A stretch of 64,000 nt of DNA from Paraburkholderia sp. PGU19 (GTDB taxonomy: Bacteria > Pseudomonadota > Gammaproteobacteria > Burkholderiales > Burkholderiaceae). The stretch covers positions 930,001 to 994,000 of the forward strand of contig NZ_AP023179.1 of assembly GCF_013426915.1 (NCBI RefSeq), written 5' to 3'. How positions within the stretch are numbered: the first letter of the stretch is position 1; each line of letters starts with the position of its first letter. Below are positions 1 through 8,960 of this stretch, in pieces. A program made the translations under genes and the position numbers. The notes under the pieces are model-generated. The model was not told where the DNA came from. It saw only the letters and a program-made list of their open reading frames with translations, and did not search any database.

Positions 1-656
1 TGACATTACGCGCCGCGTTGGTCGCTGCGTTGCTTGCTACGGTGAGCGTGAGTTCGTACGCGGCGACACAGCAGACGCAGTCTCAAGCGCAAAACGGCAA
101 CACCGCGCTCGTCTCGCAGGTCGCGTCGCGTCTTGCGCAAACGAAGGGCGTGCGCGCGCAGTTCACGCAGACACAGACGCTGTCCGCGATGAAGCAGCCT
201 TTGGTGAGCACGGGCACGCTTGTGTTTTTCCGCGAGCGCGGCGTAATTTGGCGCGTCGATACGCCGTACAAGGCGACGTATGTGATCACCGACTCAGGCG
301 TCAGCGAAGTCGACTCGAACGGTAAGCGCGTCAATAAGAAAAGCGCGCAGGGCGTGCGTGGCGTCGCGCAAGTGTCGAAGATGATGCGCGCGATGCTAGG
401 CGGCGATCTGTCCGCGCTCTATTCGCAGTTCGATGTCGACGCGCAGGGCACGCCGTCGCAATGGAAGCTCGAACTGAAGCCGAACCAGCCGCAGCTCGCG
501 CAGTCGATCAAGGGCTTGCAGATGACGGGCGGCGAGTTCCTGCAGTCGTTGCGCATCACGCTGGCGAATGGCGATGTCACGCAGATCGAGTTCACGAAGA
601 GCGAAGCGATCGACGATCTCTCGTCCGACGAGCGCACGCTGCTTGGAGCACAATGA
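1..656 (+). CDS. LolA-like outer-membrane lipoprotein carrier of the aryl-polyene cluster (5' end just outside window)
   Basis: LolA-like periplasmic carrier, the type found in aryl-polyene clusters where it is thought to help move lipid-linked pigment to the outer membrane. The frame is open to the left edge. The first bases read TG-ACA-TTA-CGC, so the natural start is probably an ATG whose A lies one base before the window, giving MTLRAALVAALLATV and a cleavable signal peptide ending SSYA|A. About 212-217 residues, normal for the family. The LolA beta-barrel pattern is visible: VRAQFTQTQ near residue 50, then GTLVFFRERGVIWRVDTPYK. The stop overlaps the next start (ATGA), so it is translationally coupled to the MMPL exporter. 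Function is inferred from family and context; it is not the housekeeping LolA of the Lol pathway. Confidence 0.85.
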   Translation, partial: TLRAALVAALLATVSVSSYAATQQTQSQAQNGNTALVSQVASRLAQTKGVRAQFTQTQTLSAMKQPLVSTGTLVFFRERGVIWRVDTPYKATYVITDSGVSEVDSNGKRVNKKSAQGVRGVAQVSKMMRAMLGGDLSALYSQFDVDAQGTPSQWKLELKPNQPQLAQSIKGLQMTGGEFLQSLRITLANGDVTQIEFTKSEAIDDLSSDERTLLGAQ

Positions 657-3061
657 TGCTGATGGCGCGACAGTGGACCAAGACGCAGTTGTGGGGCATC
701 CGGGCCGCATGGCTCGTGCTCGCGCTCGTCGCGTCGCTGTACTGCGTCTTTCGTTTCATGGGCCCGTCGCCGCTGGAGACGAATCTCCTCGCGCTGCTGC
801 CCGCGACGGAAGCCGATCCTGTCGCTGAAAAAGCCGTCGATACACTCGCTAACGCGCTCGGCGACCGCACGGTGTTTCTGGTGACGGACAAGGACGACAC
901 GCGCGCGAAAGCGGCGGCGAAACAGTTCGGCTCGGCGTTGCAGACAAGCGGTGCGTTCGCGTCGGTGACGGCGGAGTTGCCGCCGTTCGACATGTCGCAG
1001 ATCGGCGGGCTGTACATGCCGTATCGCTTCGGCCTGTTGACGCGAGACGACCGCGACGCGATCGCCAATAGCACGGCATCGCTGCACGACGCGCTGATGC
1101 AGCGCCTCTACAACCCGGTGCGCGGCCCGCTCGCCACGCAACTCGCCGACGATCCATTCGCCTGGCTCGAACACTTCCTGAGCGCCTTGCCGCTCGCCAC
1201 GTCGAATCTCGATCTCGAAGACAACATGCTCGTCGCGCATCGCGGCGACCTGACGAACGTGCTCGTCGTGACGACGCTGCCCGGTTCCGCGTACGAATCG
1301 CAGACGCAGCGCACGGTGCTGTCGGCTGTTGCGCAGGCGCAGGCAGCGCTGAAAGCGAGCTATCCCGATGCGAGCGTCGCGCGCACGGGCGCCGTGTTCT
1401 ATGCGGAATCGGCTCGCAGCGCGTCGGAGCGCGAAGTGCATCTGATCGGCGTCGCGTCCGCGTGCGGCATCGCGCTGCTGATGCTGTGGGTGTTCCGCTC
1501 GCCGCGTCTGTTGCTGTTCGGGTTCGTGTCGACAGCGCTCGGCATCGTTTGCGCGCTCGCTGTCACGATGCTCGTGTTCGGCAAGCTGCATCTGCTGACG
1601 CTCGTGTTCGGCGCGAGCCTGATCGGCGAGGCCGTCGATTATTCGATTCAATATTTCGTCGTCTACCTTGGTGCGCAGCGTGGCTGGAACGCGCGGCAGG
1701 GCGCTCGCTCGGTGCGGCCTGCGCTGACTGTTGCGCTCGCGACGAGCCTGCTCGGTTACGCGATCCTCGCGTGGGTGCCGTTCCCGGCGCTCAAGCAGAT
1801 TGCGTGCTTTGCGATCGCCGGGATCTGCACGGCGTTCGTGTCCGTGCTGTGGCTGCTGCCCGTGATGCTCGTCAAGGGGCCGAAGCATGCGCAGCGGCGT
1901 CTCTTCCTGCGCGCCGCGACGCTACTCGAACGGTGGCATTCGGCTATCGGCGGGCGGCGCGCGTGGATCGTCGCAGGCGTGCTCGTGCTGATCGCGATTC
2001 CCGGCTGGCTGCGCCTCACGAGCGACGACGATATCCATCTGCTGATCCAGCGCGATCCCGAACTCGTCGCGCAAGAAGATCAGGTGCGCAATGCGATCGG
2101 CGTCGATAACACCGCGCAGTTCTTCGTCGTGCGCGGGCCGTCGGCGGAAACCGTGTTGCAGCGCGCGGAAGCGCTCGGTGCGAAGCTCGATGCGTTGAGC
2201 GGCGCGCAAGCGGTCAATGGCTGGCAATCGGTGACGCAGTTCGTGCCGTCGGCGCAACGCCAGGCCGATACGCGCAACGTGCTCGCGCAACACGTGTTCA
2301 ACGATCGCGCCGCGCTTCGTTCGATGCTGCTGCAAGCAGGCTTTCGCGATGAAGTCGCCGATGCATGGCTCGCTTCCTACGCGAAGTTGAACGCTAAGCC
2401 TTTGACGGTCGAACGCTGGCTCGCCGCGCCGTGGTCGCAGCCTTATCGTCATCTATGGCTGGGCGCTGTGGACGCGCGCGGTGAGCACGGCTACGCAGCG
2501 ATTGTGATTCCACAACGCGTGACGCCGCAAAACGTCGCCGCGTTGATCGGCGCCGCGCATTCCGTCGATGGCGTCGTGTTCGTCGACAAGGCAGCGAGCG
2601 TGTCGAAGCTGTTCGGCGCCTATCGCATCGACAGCGGCATCTGGCTTGCGGGCGCGCTGCTGCTCGTGCTGATTCTGCTGATGGTGCGCTACACGCCGCG
2701 CGGCGGCATCGCGACGACGCTGCCCGTGCTGCTCGCCATTGGCGTGACGCTCGCCGCGTTCGGCTACGCGCGCGTGCCGCTCAATCTGTTCAACTGCCTC
2801 GCGCTGATGCTCGTGCTCGGCGTCGGCGCAAACTATGCGGTATTCCTGCGCGAAGGCTGCCTGCGCGACCACGCCGATCTCGGCGCGGTATGGACGGGCG
2901 TGCTGCTGTCGGCGGCGACTACGCTGCTGTCATTCGGCATGCTGGCCTTAAGCGCAATGCCCGCATTGAAGAGTTTTGGCGCCACGCTGGCGCTCGGCAT
3001 TCTCGTGTCGGTGCTGCTTGCGCCGATCGGCATGCCGCCTGGAAGAAGGAGAGTCGCATGA
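653..3061 (+). CDS. MMPL/RND-family exporter of the aryl-polyene cluster
   Basis: Inner-membrane MMPL-type exporter of about 802 residues, predicted to export or hand over the polyene lipid to the LolA-like partner. The start is the ATG overlapping the previous stop (ATGA); a second ATG follows immediately. The in-frame extension further upstream lies inside the LolA gene and is not credible. The layout is typical of the family: one N-terminal membrane helix (LVLALVASLYCVF), a large periplasmic loop, a block of five to six helices (LIGVASACGIALLML through VSVLWLLPVML), a second helix and loop, then a second helix block (IWLAGALLLVLILLMV to the C-terminus). The duplicated 12-TM plan and neighbouring ketosynthases support the APE role. 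The C-terminus ends shortly after the last helix and overlaps the next gene by ATGA. Confidence 0.88.
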   Translation: MMLMARQWTKTQLWGIRAAWLVLALVASLYCVFRFMGPSPLETNLLALLPATEADPVAEKAVDTLANALGDRTVFLVTDKDDTRAKAAAKQFGSALQTSGAFASVTAELPPFDMSQIGGLYMPYRFGLLTRDDRDAIANSTASLHDALMQRLYNPVRGPLATQLADDPFAWLEHFLSALPLATSNLDLEDNMLVAHRGDLTNVLVVTTLPGSAYESQTQRTVLSAVAQAQAALKASYPDASVARTGAVFYAESARSASEREVHLIGVASACGIALLMLWVFRSPRLLLFGFVSTALGIVCALAVTMLVFGKLHLLTLVFGASLIGEAVDYSIQYFVVYLGAQRGWNARQGARSVRPALTVALATSLLGYAILAWVPFPALKQIACFAIAGICTAFVSVLWLLPVMLVKGPKHAQRRLFLRAATLLERWHSAIGGRRAWIVAGVLVLIAIPGWLRLTSDDDIHLLIQRDPELVAQEDQVRNAIGVDNTAQFFVVRGPSAETVLQRAEALGAKLDALSGAQAVNGWQSVTQFVPSAQRQADTRNVLAQHVFNDRAALRSMLLQAGFRDEVADAWLASYAKLNAKPLTVERWLAAPWSQPYRHLWLGAVDARGEHGYAAIVIPQRVTPQNVAALIGAAHSVDGVVFVDKAASVSKLFGAYRIDSGIWLAGALLLVLILLMVRYTPRGGIATTLPVLLAIGVTLAAFGYARVPLNLFNCLALMLVLGVGANYAVFLREGCLRDHADLGAVWTGVLLSAATTLLSFGMLALSAMPALKSFGATLALGILVSVLLAPIGMPPGRRRVA

Positions 3062-4239
3062 CGCTGCCACCTGTTTATCTGCATGCGCTCGGCATGGTCA
3101 ACGCGCTCGGCGGCGATGTCGCTTCGATCGTGCCCGCGCTCGAAGCCGCGCAATCGCCCGGCATGGGATTGATGCACACGGGCATCGGCGATGCGTACGT
3201 CGGCCGCGTGTCGACGCCGCTCGACATCGCGTTGCCCGCGACGCTCAAGCGCTTCGATTGCCGCAACAACCGCATGCTGCTCACGGCGCTCGAACAGATT
3301 CGCCCCGAGATCGAGGCGGCGCGCGAGCGCTACGGCTCGCACCGAATCGGCGTCGTGCTCGGCACGAGCACATCGGGCATCGACGCGGCTGAGGTCGCCT
3401 TCGTGCACCAGGCGCAGGCGGGCGAGTTGCCCGACGACTTCAACTACCGGCAGATGGAAATCGGCACGGCCGCGCCATTCGCAGCCGCCGCGCTGAATGT
3501 GCAGGGGCCCGCGTTCACGATTTCGACGGCTTGCACGTCGAGCGCTAAAGCATTCGTGTCGGCGCGCCGTTTACTGCAACTGGGCGTGTGCGATGCGATG
3601 ATCGTTGGCGGTGTCGATTCGCTGTGCGAGCTAACGGTGCAGGGCTTTGCGTCGCTCGAATCGACGAGCGTGACGCGCACCAATCCGATGAGCCGCAACC
3701 GCAACGGCATCAATGTCGGCGAGGGGGCCACCGTGTTCCTGATGACGCGCGACGAAGACGAAGTGCGCCTCGCGGGCGCGGGCGAATCGAGCGACGCGCA
3801 TCATGTGTCGGCGCCGGACCCGCAGGGCATCGGCGGCGAGCTGGCGTTGCGCGCGGCGCTGAAGGACGCGGGCGTCGAGGCATCGGCGATTGCATATGTG
3901 AATCTGCACGCGACGGCTACGCGCAAGAACGACGACATGGAAGCGCATCTGATGTCGCGCGTGTTCGCGCACGGCGTGCCCGCGAGCGGCACGAAGCCGC
4001 TCACGGGGCATCAGCTCGGCGCGGCGGGCGCGACGGAACTGGGCTTCGCGTGGCTCACGCTCGCGCGCGACGACGTGGCGATGCCGCGCCATCGATGGGA
4101 TGGCGAAGCCGACCCGGCGTTGCCCGAACTCGATCTCGTGCAGGATACGCGGCGCATTCCGCGCGACGGCGCGCAATACGTGATGAGCAATTCGTTCGCG
4201 TTCGGCGGCAGCAACGTCAGCCTGATACTGGCGCGCTGA
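3058..4239 (+). CDS. beta-ketoacyl-ACP synthase (APE cluster, first of three)
   Basis: Thiolase-fold ketosynthase of 393 residues. It carries the three active-site regions: Cys in ISTACTSSAKAF, His in NLHATATRKND, His in KPLTGHQLGAAG. The start is the ATG overlapping the MMPL stop, preceded by GAAGGAGAG. The first His motif is NLHATAT rather than the usual NxHGTxT, a divergence seen in APE-type synthases. In APE systems one ketosynthase pairs with a chain-length-factor-like partner and another primes or acts alone; sequence reading cannot say which role this one has. It is followed by the dehydratase after 34 bp. Likely part of one long mRNA with the genes on both sides. Confidence 0.9.
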   Translation: MTLPPVYLHALGMVNALGGDVASIVPALEAAQSPGMGLMHTGIGDAYVGRVSTPLDIALPATLKRFDCRNNRMLLTALEQIRPEIEAARERYGSHRIGVVLGTSTSGIDAAEVAFVHQAQAGELPDDFNYRQMEIGTAAPFAAAALNVQGPAFTISTACTSSAKAFVSARRLLQLGVCDAMIVGGVDSLCELTVQGFASLESTSVTRTNPMSRNRNGINVGEGATVFLMTRDEDEVRLAGAGESSDAHHVSAPDPQGIGGELALRAALKDAGVEASAIAYVNLHATATRKNDDMEAHLMSRVFAHGVPASGTKPLTGHQLGAAGATELGFAWLTLARDDVAMPRHRWDGEADPALPELDLVQDTRRIPRDGAQYVMSNSFAFGGSNVSLILAR

Positions 4240-4273
4240 ACGGCGCGAACGCACGCAGCAAAAACATAACGAC

Positions 4274-4756
4274 ATGACGGCCACACCTGAGACCAGCGAA
4301 GCCTTTCCGCCCATCGACACAATCCTGCCGCATCGCGGCACGATGCTGCTTGTCGATGGCGTGAGCGCATGCGGCGACGAAGCATTGACGGCGTTTGCAA
4401 CCGTGCGCGGCGACGCATGGTATGCGGACGAAAACGGCGCGATGCCCGCCTGGATCGGCATCGAGCTGATGGCGCAGGGCGTGGCCGCGCATGTCGCGCT
4501 GCTCGCGATGCGTGCGGGCGGCCACGCGCGTCCTGGCGTGCTGCTCGGCACGCGCAGCTACAAGGCGCACATGAGCGCGTTTGCGCGCGACGCGCGGCTG
4601 ACGATCAGCGTGCAGGAAGTGCTGCGCAGCGAAGCAGGCCACAGCGCCTACGAATGCACGATCGATCACGACGGCACGCGTTGCGCGGACGCCGTCATCA
4701 AGGTCTTTCAACCGGGCGATTTTCAGACGTTCATCGAAGGGAGTATCAGTTCATGA
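4274..4756 (+). CDS. hotdog-fold 3-hydroxyacyl-ACP dehydratase (ApeP/ApeI-like)
   Basis: Hotdog-fold dehydratase of 160 residues, related to FabZ/FabA-type enzymes. It should remove water from the 3-hydroxyacyl-ACP intermediate so that the chain keeps its double bond, since no enoyl reductase is seen in the cluster part shown. The FabZ-like catalytic His lies in ILPHRGTMLLVDGV near residue 20, and the central helix region carries GIELMAQGVAAHVALLA. Start ATG at 4274 follows a short gap after the ketosynthase. The stop overlaps the ketoreductase start (ATGA). Confidence 0.85.
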   Translation: MTATPETSEAFPPIDTILPHRGTMLLVDGVSACGDEALTAFATVRGDAWYADENGAMPAWIGIELMAQGVAAHVALLAMRAGGHARPGVLLGTRSYKAHMSAFARDARLTISVQEVLRSEAGHSAYECTIDHDGTRCADAVIKVFQPGDFQTFIEGSISS

Positions 4757-5478
4757 GCCGGCGAGTTCTGGTTACGGGCGCCAGCCGCGGCATCGGCCGC
4801 GCGATTGCATATCAACTGGCAGCGGACGGTTTTGCGGTGTCCGTGCATTGCCGCACGGGCCGCACGGAAGCCGAGGCCGTCACGGCGGGCATCGCCGCGC
4901 AAGGCGGCTCGGCGCGCGTGCTGCAGTTCGACGTGCGCGAGCGCGCCGTCTGCCGCGAAGTGCTCGAAGCGGATGTCGCTGCGCACGGCCCGTACTACGG
5001 CATCGTGTGCAGCGCGGGCGTGACGCGCGACGCGGCCTTTCCCGCGCTCACCGACGAAGACTGGGACGTCGTGATCGAAACGGGTCTCGACGCGTTCTAT
5101 AACGTGGTGCATCCGCTGACGATGCCGATGGTCCGCGCGAAAAAAGGCGGCCGCATCGTGACGATCGCGTCGGTGTCGGGCGTGATCGGCAACCGCGGGC
5201 AGGTCAACTACAGCGCGGCCAAAGCGGGGCTGATCGGCGCGACGAAGGCGCTCGCCGTCGAACTCGCGTCGCGCAACATCACGGTCAACTGTGTGGCGCC
5301 GGGGCTGATCGAAACGGGCATGCTCGATGACATGCCGCTCGAACACGCGCTGAAGACCGTGCCGATGAACCGTGTCGGTCAACCGGCCGAAGTCGCGGCC
5401 GTGGTCAGCTTCCTGATGTCGGATGCGGCCTCGTACGTGACGCGCCAGGTGATCGGCGTCAATGGCGGGATGATCTGA
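4753..5478 (+). CDS. 3-oxoacyl-ACP reductase, FabG/ApeQ-like SDR
   Basis: Short-chain dehydrogenase/reductase of 241 residues, expected to reduce 3-oxoacyl-ACP with NADPH during polyene chain growth. Visible motifs: the nucleotide loop TGASRGIGRAIA at the N-terminus, Ser in IASVSGVIGN, and the catalytic Tyr-x3-Lys in NYSAAKAGLIGATKA. It ends with the FabG-like GQVI/NGGM stretch. The chosen ATG at 4753 overlaps the dehydratase stop. A long in-frame extension upstream runs through the dehydratase gene and is rejected. The stop and the next start share one base (TGATG), so the following ketosynthase is coupled. Confidence 0.9.
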   Translation: MSRRVLVTGASRGIGRAIAYQLAADGFAVSVHCRTGRTEAEAVTAGIAAQGGSARVLQFDVRERAVCREVLEADVAAHGPYYGIVCSAGVTRDAAFPALTDEDWDVVIETGLDAFYNVVHPLTMPMVRAKKGGRIVTIASVSGVIGNRGQVNYSAAKAGLIGATKALAVELASRNITVNCVAPGLIETGMLDDMPLEHALKTVPMNRVGQPAEVAAVVSFLMSDAASYVTRQVIGVNGGMI

Positions 5479-6704
5479 TGAAGCGCGTCGTCATTACGGG
5501 CATGGGCGGCGTCACGGCGCTCGGCAGCCGCTGGGACGAAATCGAAGCCGCGTTGAAGGCGGGCCGCAACGCGGTGCGGCGCATGCCGGAGTGGGACTAC
5601 TTCGAGTCGCTGCATACGCGCCTCGCGGCGCCGCTGCCCACGTTCGATCAACCCGCCGACTGGCCGCGCAAGAAGACGCGTTCGATGGGCGCAGTGTCGA
5701 TGTACGCGGTGCGCGCGAGCGAACTGGCGCTCGCCGACGCGGGCCTCGCGAACGATGAATCGATCAGGGACGGCCGCATGGGCGTCGCGTACGGTTCGTC
5801 GTCGGGTTCCGTCGAACCGATCCGCGCATTCGGCACGATGCTCGAAACGGGCTCGATGGCCAACGTCACGTCAAACAGCTATGTGCAGATGATGCCGCAC
5901 ACGACGGCCGTCAATGTGAGCCTGTTCTGGGACCTGAAAGGCCGCATCGTGCCGACCTCGTCGGCGTGCGCGTCGGGCAGCCAGGCGATCGGCTACGCGT
6001 ACGAAGCGATCGCGACGGGCAAGCAGACGTTGATGCTCGCGGGCGGCGCGGAAGAACTGTCGGGGCCCGCTGTCGCCGTGTTCGACACGCTGTATGCAAC
6101 CAGCACGCGCAACGACGAGCCACATCTGACGCCGCGTCCATTCGACGCGAAGCGCGACGGCCTCGTGGTCGGCGAGGGTGCGGCGACGCTCGTGCTCGAA
6201 GAATACGAACATGCGAAGGCGCGCGGCGCGACGATTCATGCGGAGATCGTCGGCTTCGGCTGCAATTCGGACGGCGCGCACATGACGCAGCCGACGGCGG
6301 CCACGATGGCGCGCGCAATGCAGCTCGCGCTCGAAGACGCGAAGCTCGACGCGAACGCGATTGCTTATGTGAACGCGCACGGCACGTCGACGGATCGCGG
6401 CGACATTGCGGAAAGCCAGGCGACTGCACAGACGTTCGGCGAGCGCATGCCGATTTCATCGCTGAAAAGCTACGTCGGCCATACGCTCGGCGCATGTGGC
6501 GCGCTCGAAGCGTGGTGGACCATCGAGATGATGAAGCGAAACTGGTACGCGCCGACGCTCAATCTCACGGAAGTCGATCCTGCGTGCGCACCGCTCGATT
6601 ACATCCTGGGCGAAGCGCGCAGCATCGACGCCGACTATGTGATGAGCAATAACTTCGCGTTCGGCGGCATCAATACATCGCTGATTTTCAGGCGCATTCG
6701 ATGA
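5478..6704 (+). CDS. beta-ketoacyl-ACP synthase, FabF-like (APE cluster, second)
   Basis: FabF-type condensing enzyme of 408 residues with a complete Cys-His-His triad: Cys in PTSSACASGSQAIGY, His in VNAHGTSTDRGD, His in KSYVGHTLGACG. The N-terminus KRVVITGMGGVTALG is classical for KAS II. It probably performs malonyl-ACP-dependent elongation of the polyene. It is embedded between the ketoreductase and the third ketosynthase with one- and four-base overlaps, the strongest sign of a single translation-coupled operon. Of the three synthases this one has the most canonical motifs. Confidence 0.92.
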   Translation: MKRVVITGMGGVTALGSRWDEIEAALKAGRNAVRRMPEWDYFESLHTRLAAPLPTFDQPADWPRKKTRSMGAVSMYAVRASELALADAGLANDESIRDGRMGVAYGSSSGSVEPIRAFGTMLETGSMANVTSNSYVQMMPHTTAVNVSLFWDLKGRIVPTSSACASGSQAIGYAYEAIATGKQTLMLAGGAEELSGPAVAVFDTLYATSTRNDEPHLTPRPFDAKRDGLVVGEGAATLVLEEYEHAKARGATIHAEIVGFGCNSDGAHMTQPTAATMARAMQLALEDAKLDANAIAYVNAHGTSTDRGDIAESQATAQTFGERMPISSLKSYVGHTLGACGALEAWWTIEMMKRNWYAPTLNLTEVDPACAPLDYILGEARSIDADYVMSNNFAFGGINTSLIFRRIR

Positions 6705-7933
6705 GCCGTAGAAGTTCGCAAGGCTTGCAGCGTGTCGTCGTCACGGGCATGGGCATCGTGTCGTGCATCGGCAATACGCTCGACGACGTGAGCGACGCGC
6801 TGCGCGCCGGGCGCAGCGGCATCACGGGCGTCGACGCGTGGCGCGAGCGCGGCTTCGGCACGCAGATCGCGGGCGTAGCGTCGGTGGCGGGCGAGCCACC
6901 GTTCGAACGCAAGCTCGAACGCTTCATGGGCGACACCGCGCGCTTCGCCTGTCACGCGGCGCGCAAGGCGATCGACGACGCGGGCCTCGACCTCGCGTCG
7001 CTGCGTTCGCCTGAAGTCGGCGCAGTGATCGGTTCGGGTGTCGGCACGATGTCGGCGTACGACGACGCGATCGCGGTGGCCAACGTGCGCGGCGTCGAGA
7101 AAACGCCGCCGTATACGGTGCCGCAGGCGATGAGCAGCACGGCATCGGCGAATGTCGCGCAGGTGTTCGGCATCGAGGGCGTGACGTATTCGCCGTCGTC
7201 GGCTTGCACGACCTCGGCGCTCGCAATCGGCCAGGCGATGCAGCTGATTCAGACGGGGCGTCAACAGGTCGTACTCGCGGGCGGCAGCGAATGCCTGCAC
7301 GACAACATGACGCTGTTGTTCGACGCGATGCATGCGTTGTCGCGCCATTTCAACGACACGCCCATGCGCGCGTCGCGTCCGTACGATACGGCGCGCGACG
7401 GTTTCGTGATCGCGTCGGGCGGCGGCGTGCTCGTGCTCGAAGCGCTCGACCATGCGCTCGCGCGCGGCGCGCGGATCTACGCGGAGCTGACGGGCTTTGG
7501 CCAAAGCACCGACGGCGCGGGCATGGTGACGCCGCACGCGCAGGGCATCGCGCGCGCGATTCAGGCTGCGCTCGACGAAGCGGGCGGGCGCCCGGACTAC
7601 GTGAACGCGCACGCGCCATCGACGCCGCTTGGCGACATCGAAGAACTGCGCGCGCTGCAAATGGTATTCGGTAACGACGTGCCGCCGTTTTCGTCGACGA
7701 AGGGTTTGACGGGGCATCCGCTCGGCGCATGCGGCGCGCACGAAGCGATCTACACGCTGCTGATGATGCGTGACGGTTTTATCGCGGGGACGACGGGCAT
7801 CGAACATCTCGAACCGCTCGCGCAGTCGGTGCCGCTCGTGCAGTCGACGCGCGAAGCGCAGATGAATAGCGCGCTGTCGGTGTCATTCGGCTTTGGCGGC
7901 AGTTGCGCGAGCCTGATGTTCGCAAGGATTTGA
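6701..7933 (+). CDS. beta-ketoacyl-ACP synthase (APE cluster, third)
   Basis: Third condensing enzyme, 410 residues. Cys is present in SPSSACTTSALAIG and the second His in KGLTGHPLGACG. The first His motif reads NAHAPSTPLGD instead of NAHGTSTPLGD, changing the glycine and threonine beside the catalytic His. The nucleophile is retained, so it is not a plain chain-length factor. In APE pathways paired or trimeric ketosynthases are known; this one could be the partner of the first. Start ATG overlaps the previous stop. The polyketide gene block ends here: the next gene starts 83 bp downstream. Confidence 0.9.
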   Translation: MSRRSSQGLQRVVVTGMGIVSCIGNTLDDVSDALRAGRSGITGVDAWRERGFGTQIAGVASVAGEPPFERKLERFMGDTARFACHAARKAIDDAGLDLASLRSPEVGAVIGSGVGTMSAYDDAIAVANVRGVEKTPPYTVPQAMSSTASANVAQVFGIEGVTYSPSSACTTSALAIGQAMQLIQTGRQQVVLAGGSECLHDNMTLLFDAMHALSRHFNDTPMRASRPYDTARDGFVIASGGGVLVLEALDHALARGARIYAELTGFGQSTDGAGMVTPHAQGIARAIQAALDEAGGRPDYVNAHAPSTPLGDIEELRALQMVFGNDVPPFSSTKGLTGHPLGACGAHEAIYTLLMMRDGFIAGTTGIEHLEPLAQSVPLVQSTREAQMNSALSVSFGFGGSCASLMFARI

Positions 7934-8016
7934 CCGCCGCCTGTCGGGCTCAATCACAGGCAAGCGAAGCAAGCAGCAGTACAGAGAATAAACAACTAAA
8001 AAGGGAAGTCGAAACA

Positions 8017-8445
8017 ATGAAAACGAAAATCGCATTGGGGTTGGTGGCTGCCGTCGTGCTGACGCAGGCCGGATGCACGACCAAAATCAAATCGCTGCCG
8101 ATGCCGGCTGCCGTCCAGACGCAGAACGGACAAGACGTCGCGCTTTACTTCGGCAACCAGACGCATGCGCCCGTCAAGCAGTCGTTCGGTAACAAGGAAT
8201 TTGCCGTACGCGTGCTGCGCAAGGTGGAAAACAGCCCGGAGGCCAATTGCAGCATTGCGCTGGAAAAGGCGGTGCAGGAACTGCGCGACTATGCGCGCGC
8301 GCAGCACGCGAACGCCGTCGTCGACGTCAGGACGCGCTTCCAGCATAACGAATCGGCCTCTTCGACCGAGTTCACCTGCGGCGCGAGCCTGAATGGATCG
8401 ACGCTCGCGGTGCGCGGCGATGTCGTGATGCTCGAAACGCAATAA
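8017..8445 (+). CDS. small lipoprotein of the APE cluster (often mislabelled excinuclease)
   Basis: Predicted lipoprotein of 142 residues. The ATG at 8017 follows AAAGGGAAG; in-frame codons further upstream are inside the ketosynthase end and are not used. Signal peptide MKTKIALGLVAAVVLTQAGC with a lipobox ending in Cys19. The mature part is a paralogue of the next gene. Shared blocks are DV-LYFGNQTHAPV, a Cys followed by AVQELRDYARAQ-ANAVVD, and STEFTCGAS...VRGDVVML. Two cysteines are conserved in both and could form a disulfide. The family has no proven function. I recall such proteins being annotated as excinuclease ABC subunit A, but nothing resembles UvrA. Role in pigment export or envelope localisation is inference from position. 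Confidence 0.8.
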   Translation: MKTKIALGLVAAVVLTQAGCTTKIKSLPMPAAVQTQNGQDVALYFGNQTHAPVKQSFGNKEFAVRVLRKVENSPEANCSIALEKAVQELRDYARAQHANAVVDVRTRFQHNESASSTEFTCGASLNGSTLAVRGDVVMLETQ

Positions 8446-8471
8446 CAATTCCAACCACGAGGGTCATAACC

Positions 8472-8903
8472 ATGAAGCGTCACCTGATCTGTGCAGCTGT
8501 CGTCGCCTGCCTCGCCTCGCACGCCTTCGCGCGCGACAGCGTCGAGAGCTATCCCGTTGCCGCCGCGCTCGCGAGCGAGCCTGGCAAAGTCGGCGACGAT
8601 ATCCCGCTGTATTTCGCGGGGCAGAAGCATGCGGCCGTCGTGAAGAGCTACGGCGAGTTCGCAACGAACAAGAAGACCAACGCGTTCGGCAAGAGCGACG
8701 AGACGGCGTGCCAGCACGTGTTCCTGTCGGCCGTGATCGAGTTGCAGGATCGTGCGCGCAAGGAAGGCGGCAACGCCGTCATCAACATCAAGAGCAACTA
8801 CAAGAACGAAGTGCGCGAGAGCGCAACGGAGTTCACCTGCGGTGCGGGCGCGGTGATTGCTGGTGTCGCGTTGAAGGGTGATGTGGTGACGCTGAAGAAG
8901 TAA
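8472..8903 (+). CDS. small secreted protein, paralogue of the preceding lipoprotein
   Basis: Exported protein of 143 residues with a type I signal peptide (MKRHLICAAVVACLASHAFA|RD) and no lipobox. The mature domain aligns by eye with the gene just upstream: IPLYFAGQKHAAVV, CQHVFLSAVIELQDRARKEGGNAVIN, ESATEFTCGAG and LKGDVVTLKK. The two gene products therefore look like a membrane-anchored and a soluble version of the same two-cysteine domain. Spacing of 26 bp suggests one mRNA. No enzymatic motif is recognisable. Confidence 0.8.
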   Translation: MKRHLICAAVVACLASHAFARDSVESYPVAAALASEPGKVGDDIPLYFAGQKHAAVVKSYGEFATNKKTNAFGKSDETACQHVFLSAVIELQDRARKEGGNAVINIKSNYKNEVRESATEFTCGAGAVIAGVALKGDVVTLKK

Positions 8904-8918
8904 CGGTTTAATGCCTGG

Positions 8919-8952
8919 GGCGGCTGCAGCGCCGAACTGCGATGCAGCCGCC
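8919..8952. terminator. GC-rich hairpin between convergent genes
   Basis: Ten-base perfect inverted repeat (GGCGGCTGCA ... TGCAGCCGCC) with a 14-base loop, lying between the convergent ends of the secreted protein and the methyltransferase. It has no strong T-run, so it may act as a bidirectional barrier or transcript end rather than a classic intrinsic terminator. Confidence 0.4.
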
Positions 8953-8960
8953 TGATGCCA

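Noticed and set aside
419..1888. 489-codon minus-strand frame
   Set aside because: Antisense to the LolA-like gene and MMPL exporter; no recognisable domain.
8017..8903. Excinuclease ABC subunit A label
   Set aside because: No ATPase or zinc-finger motif; both are small exported proteins.
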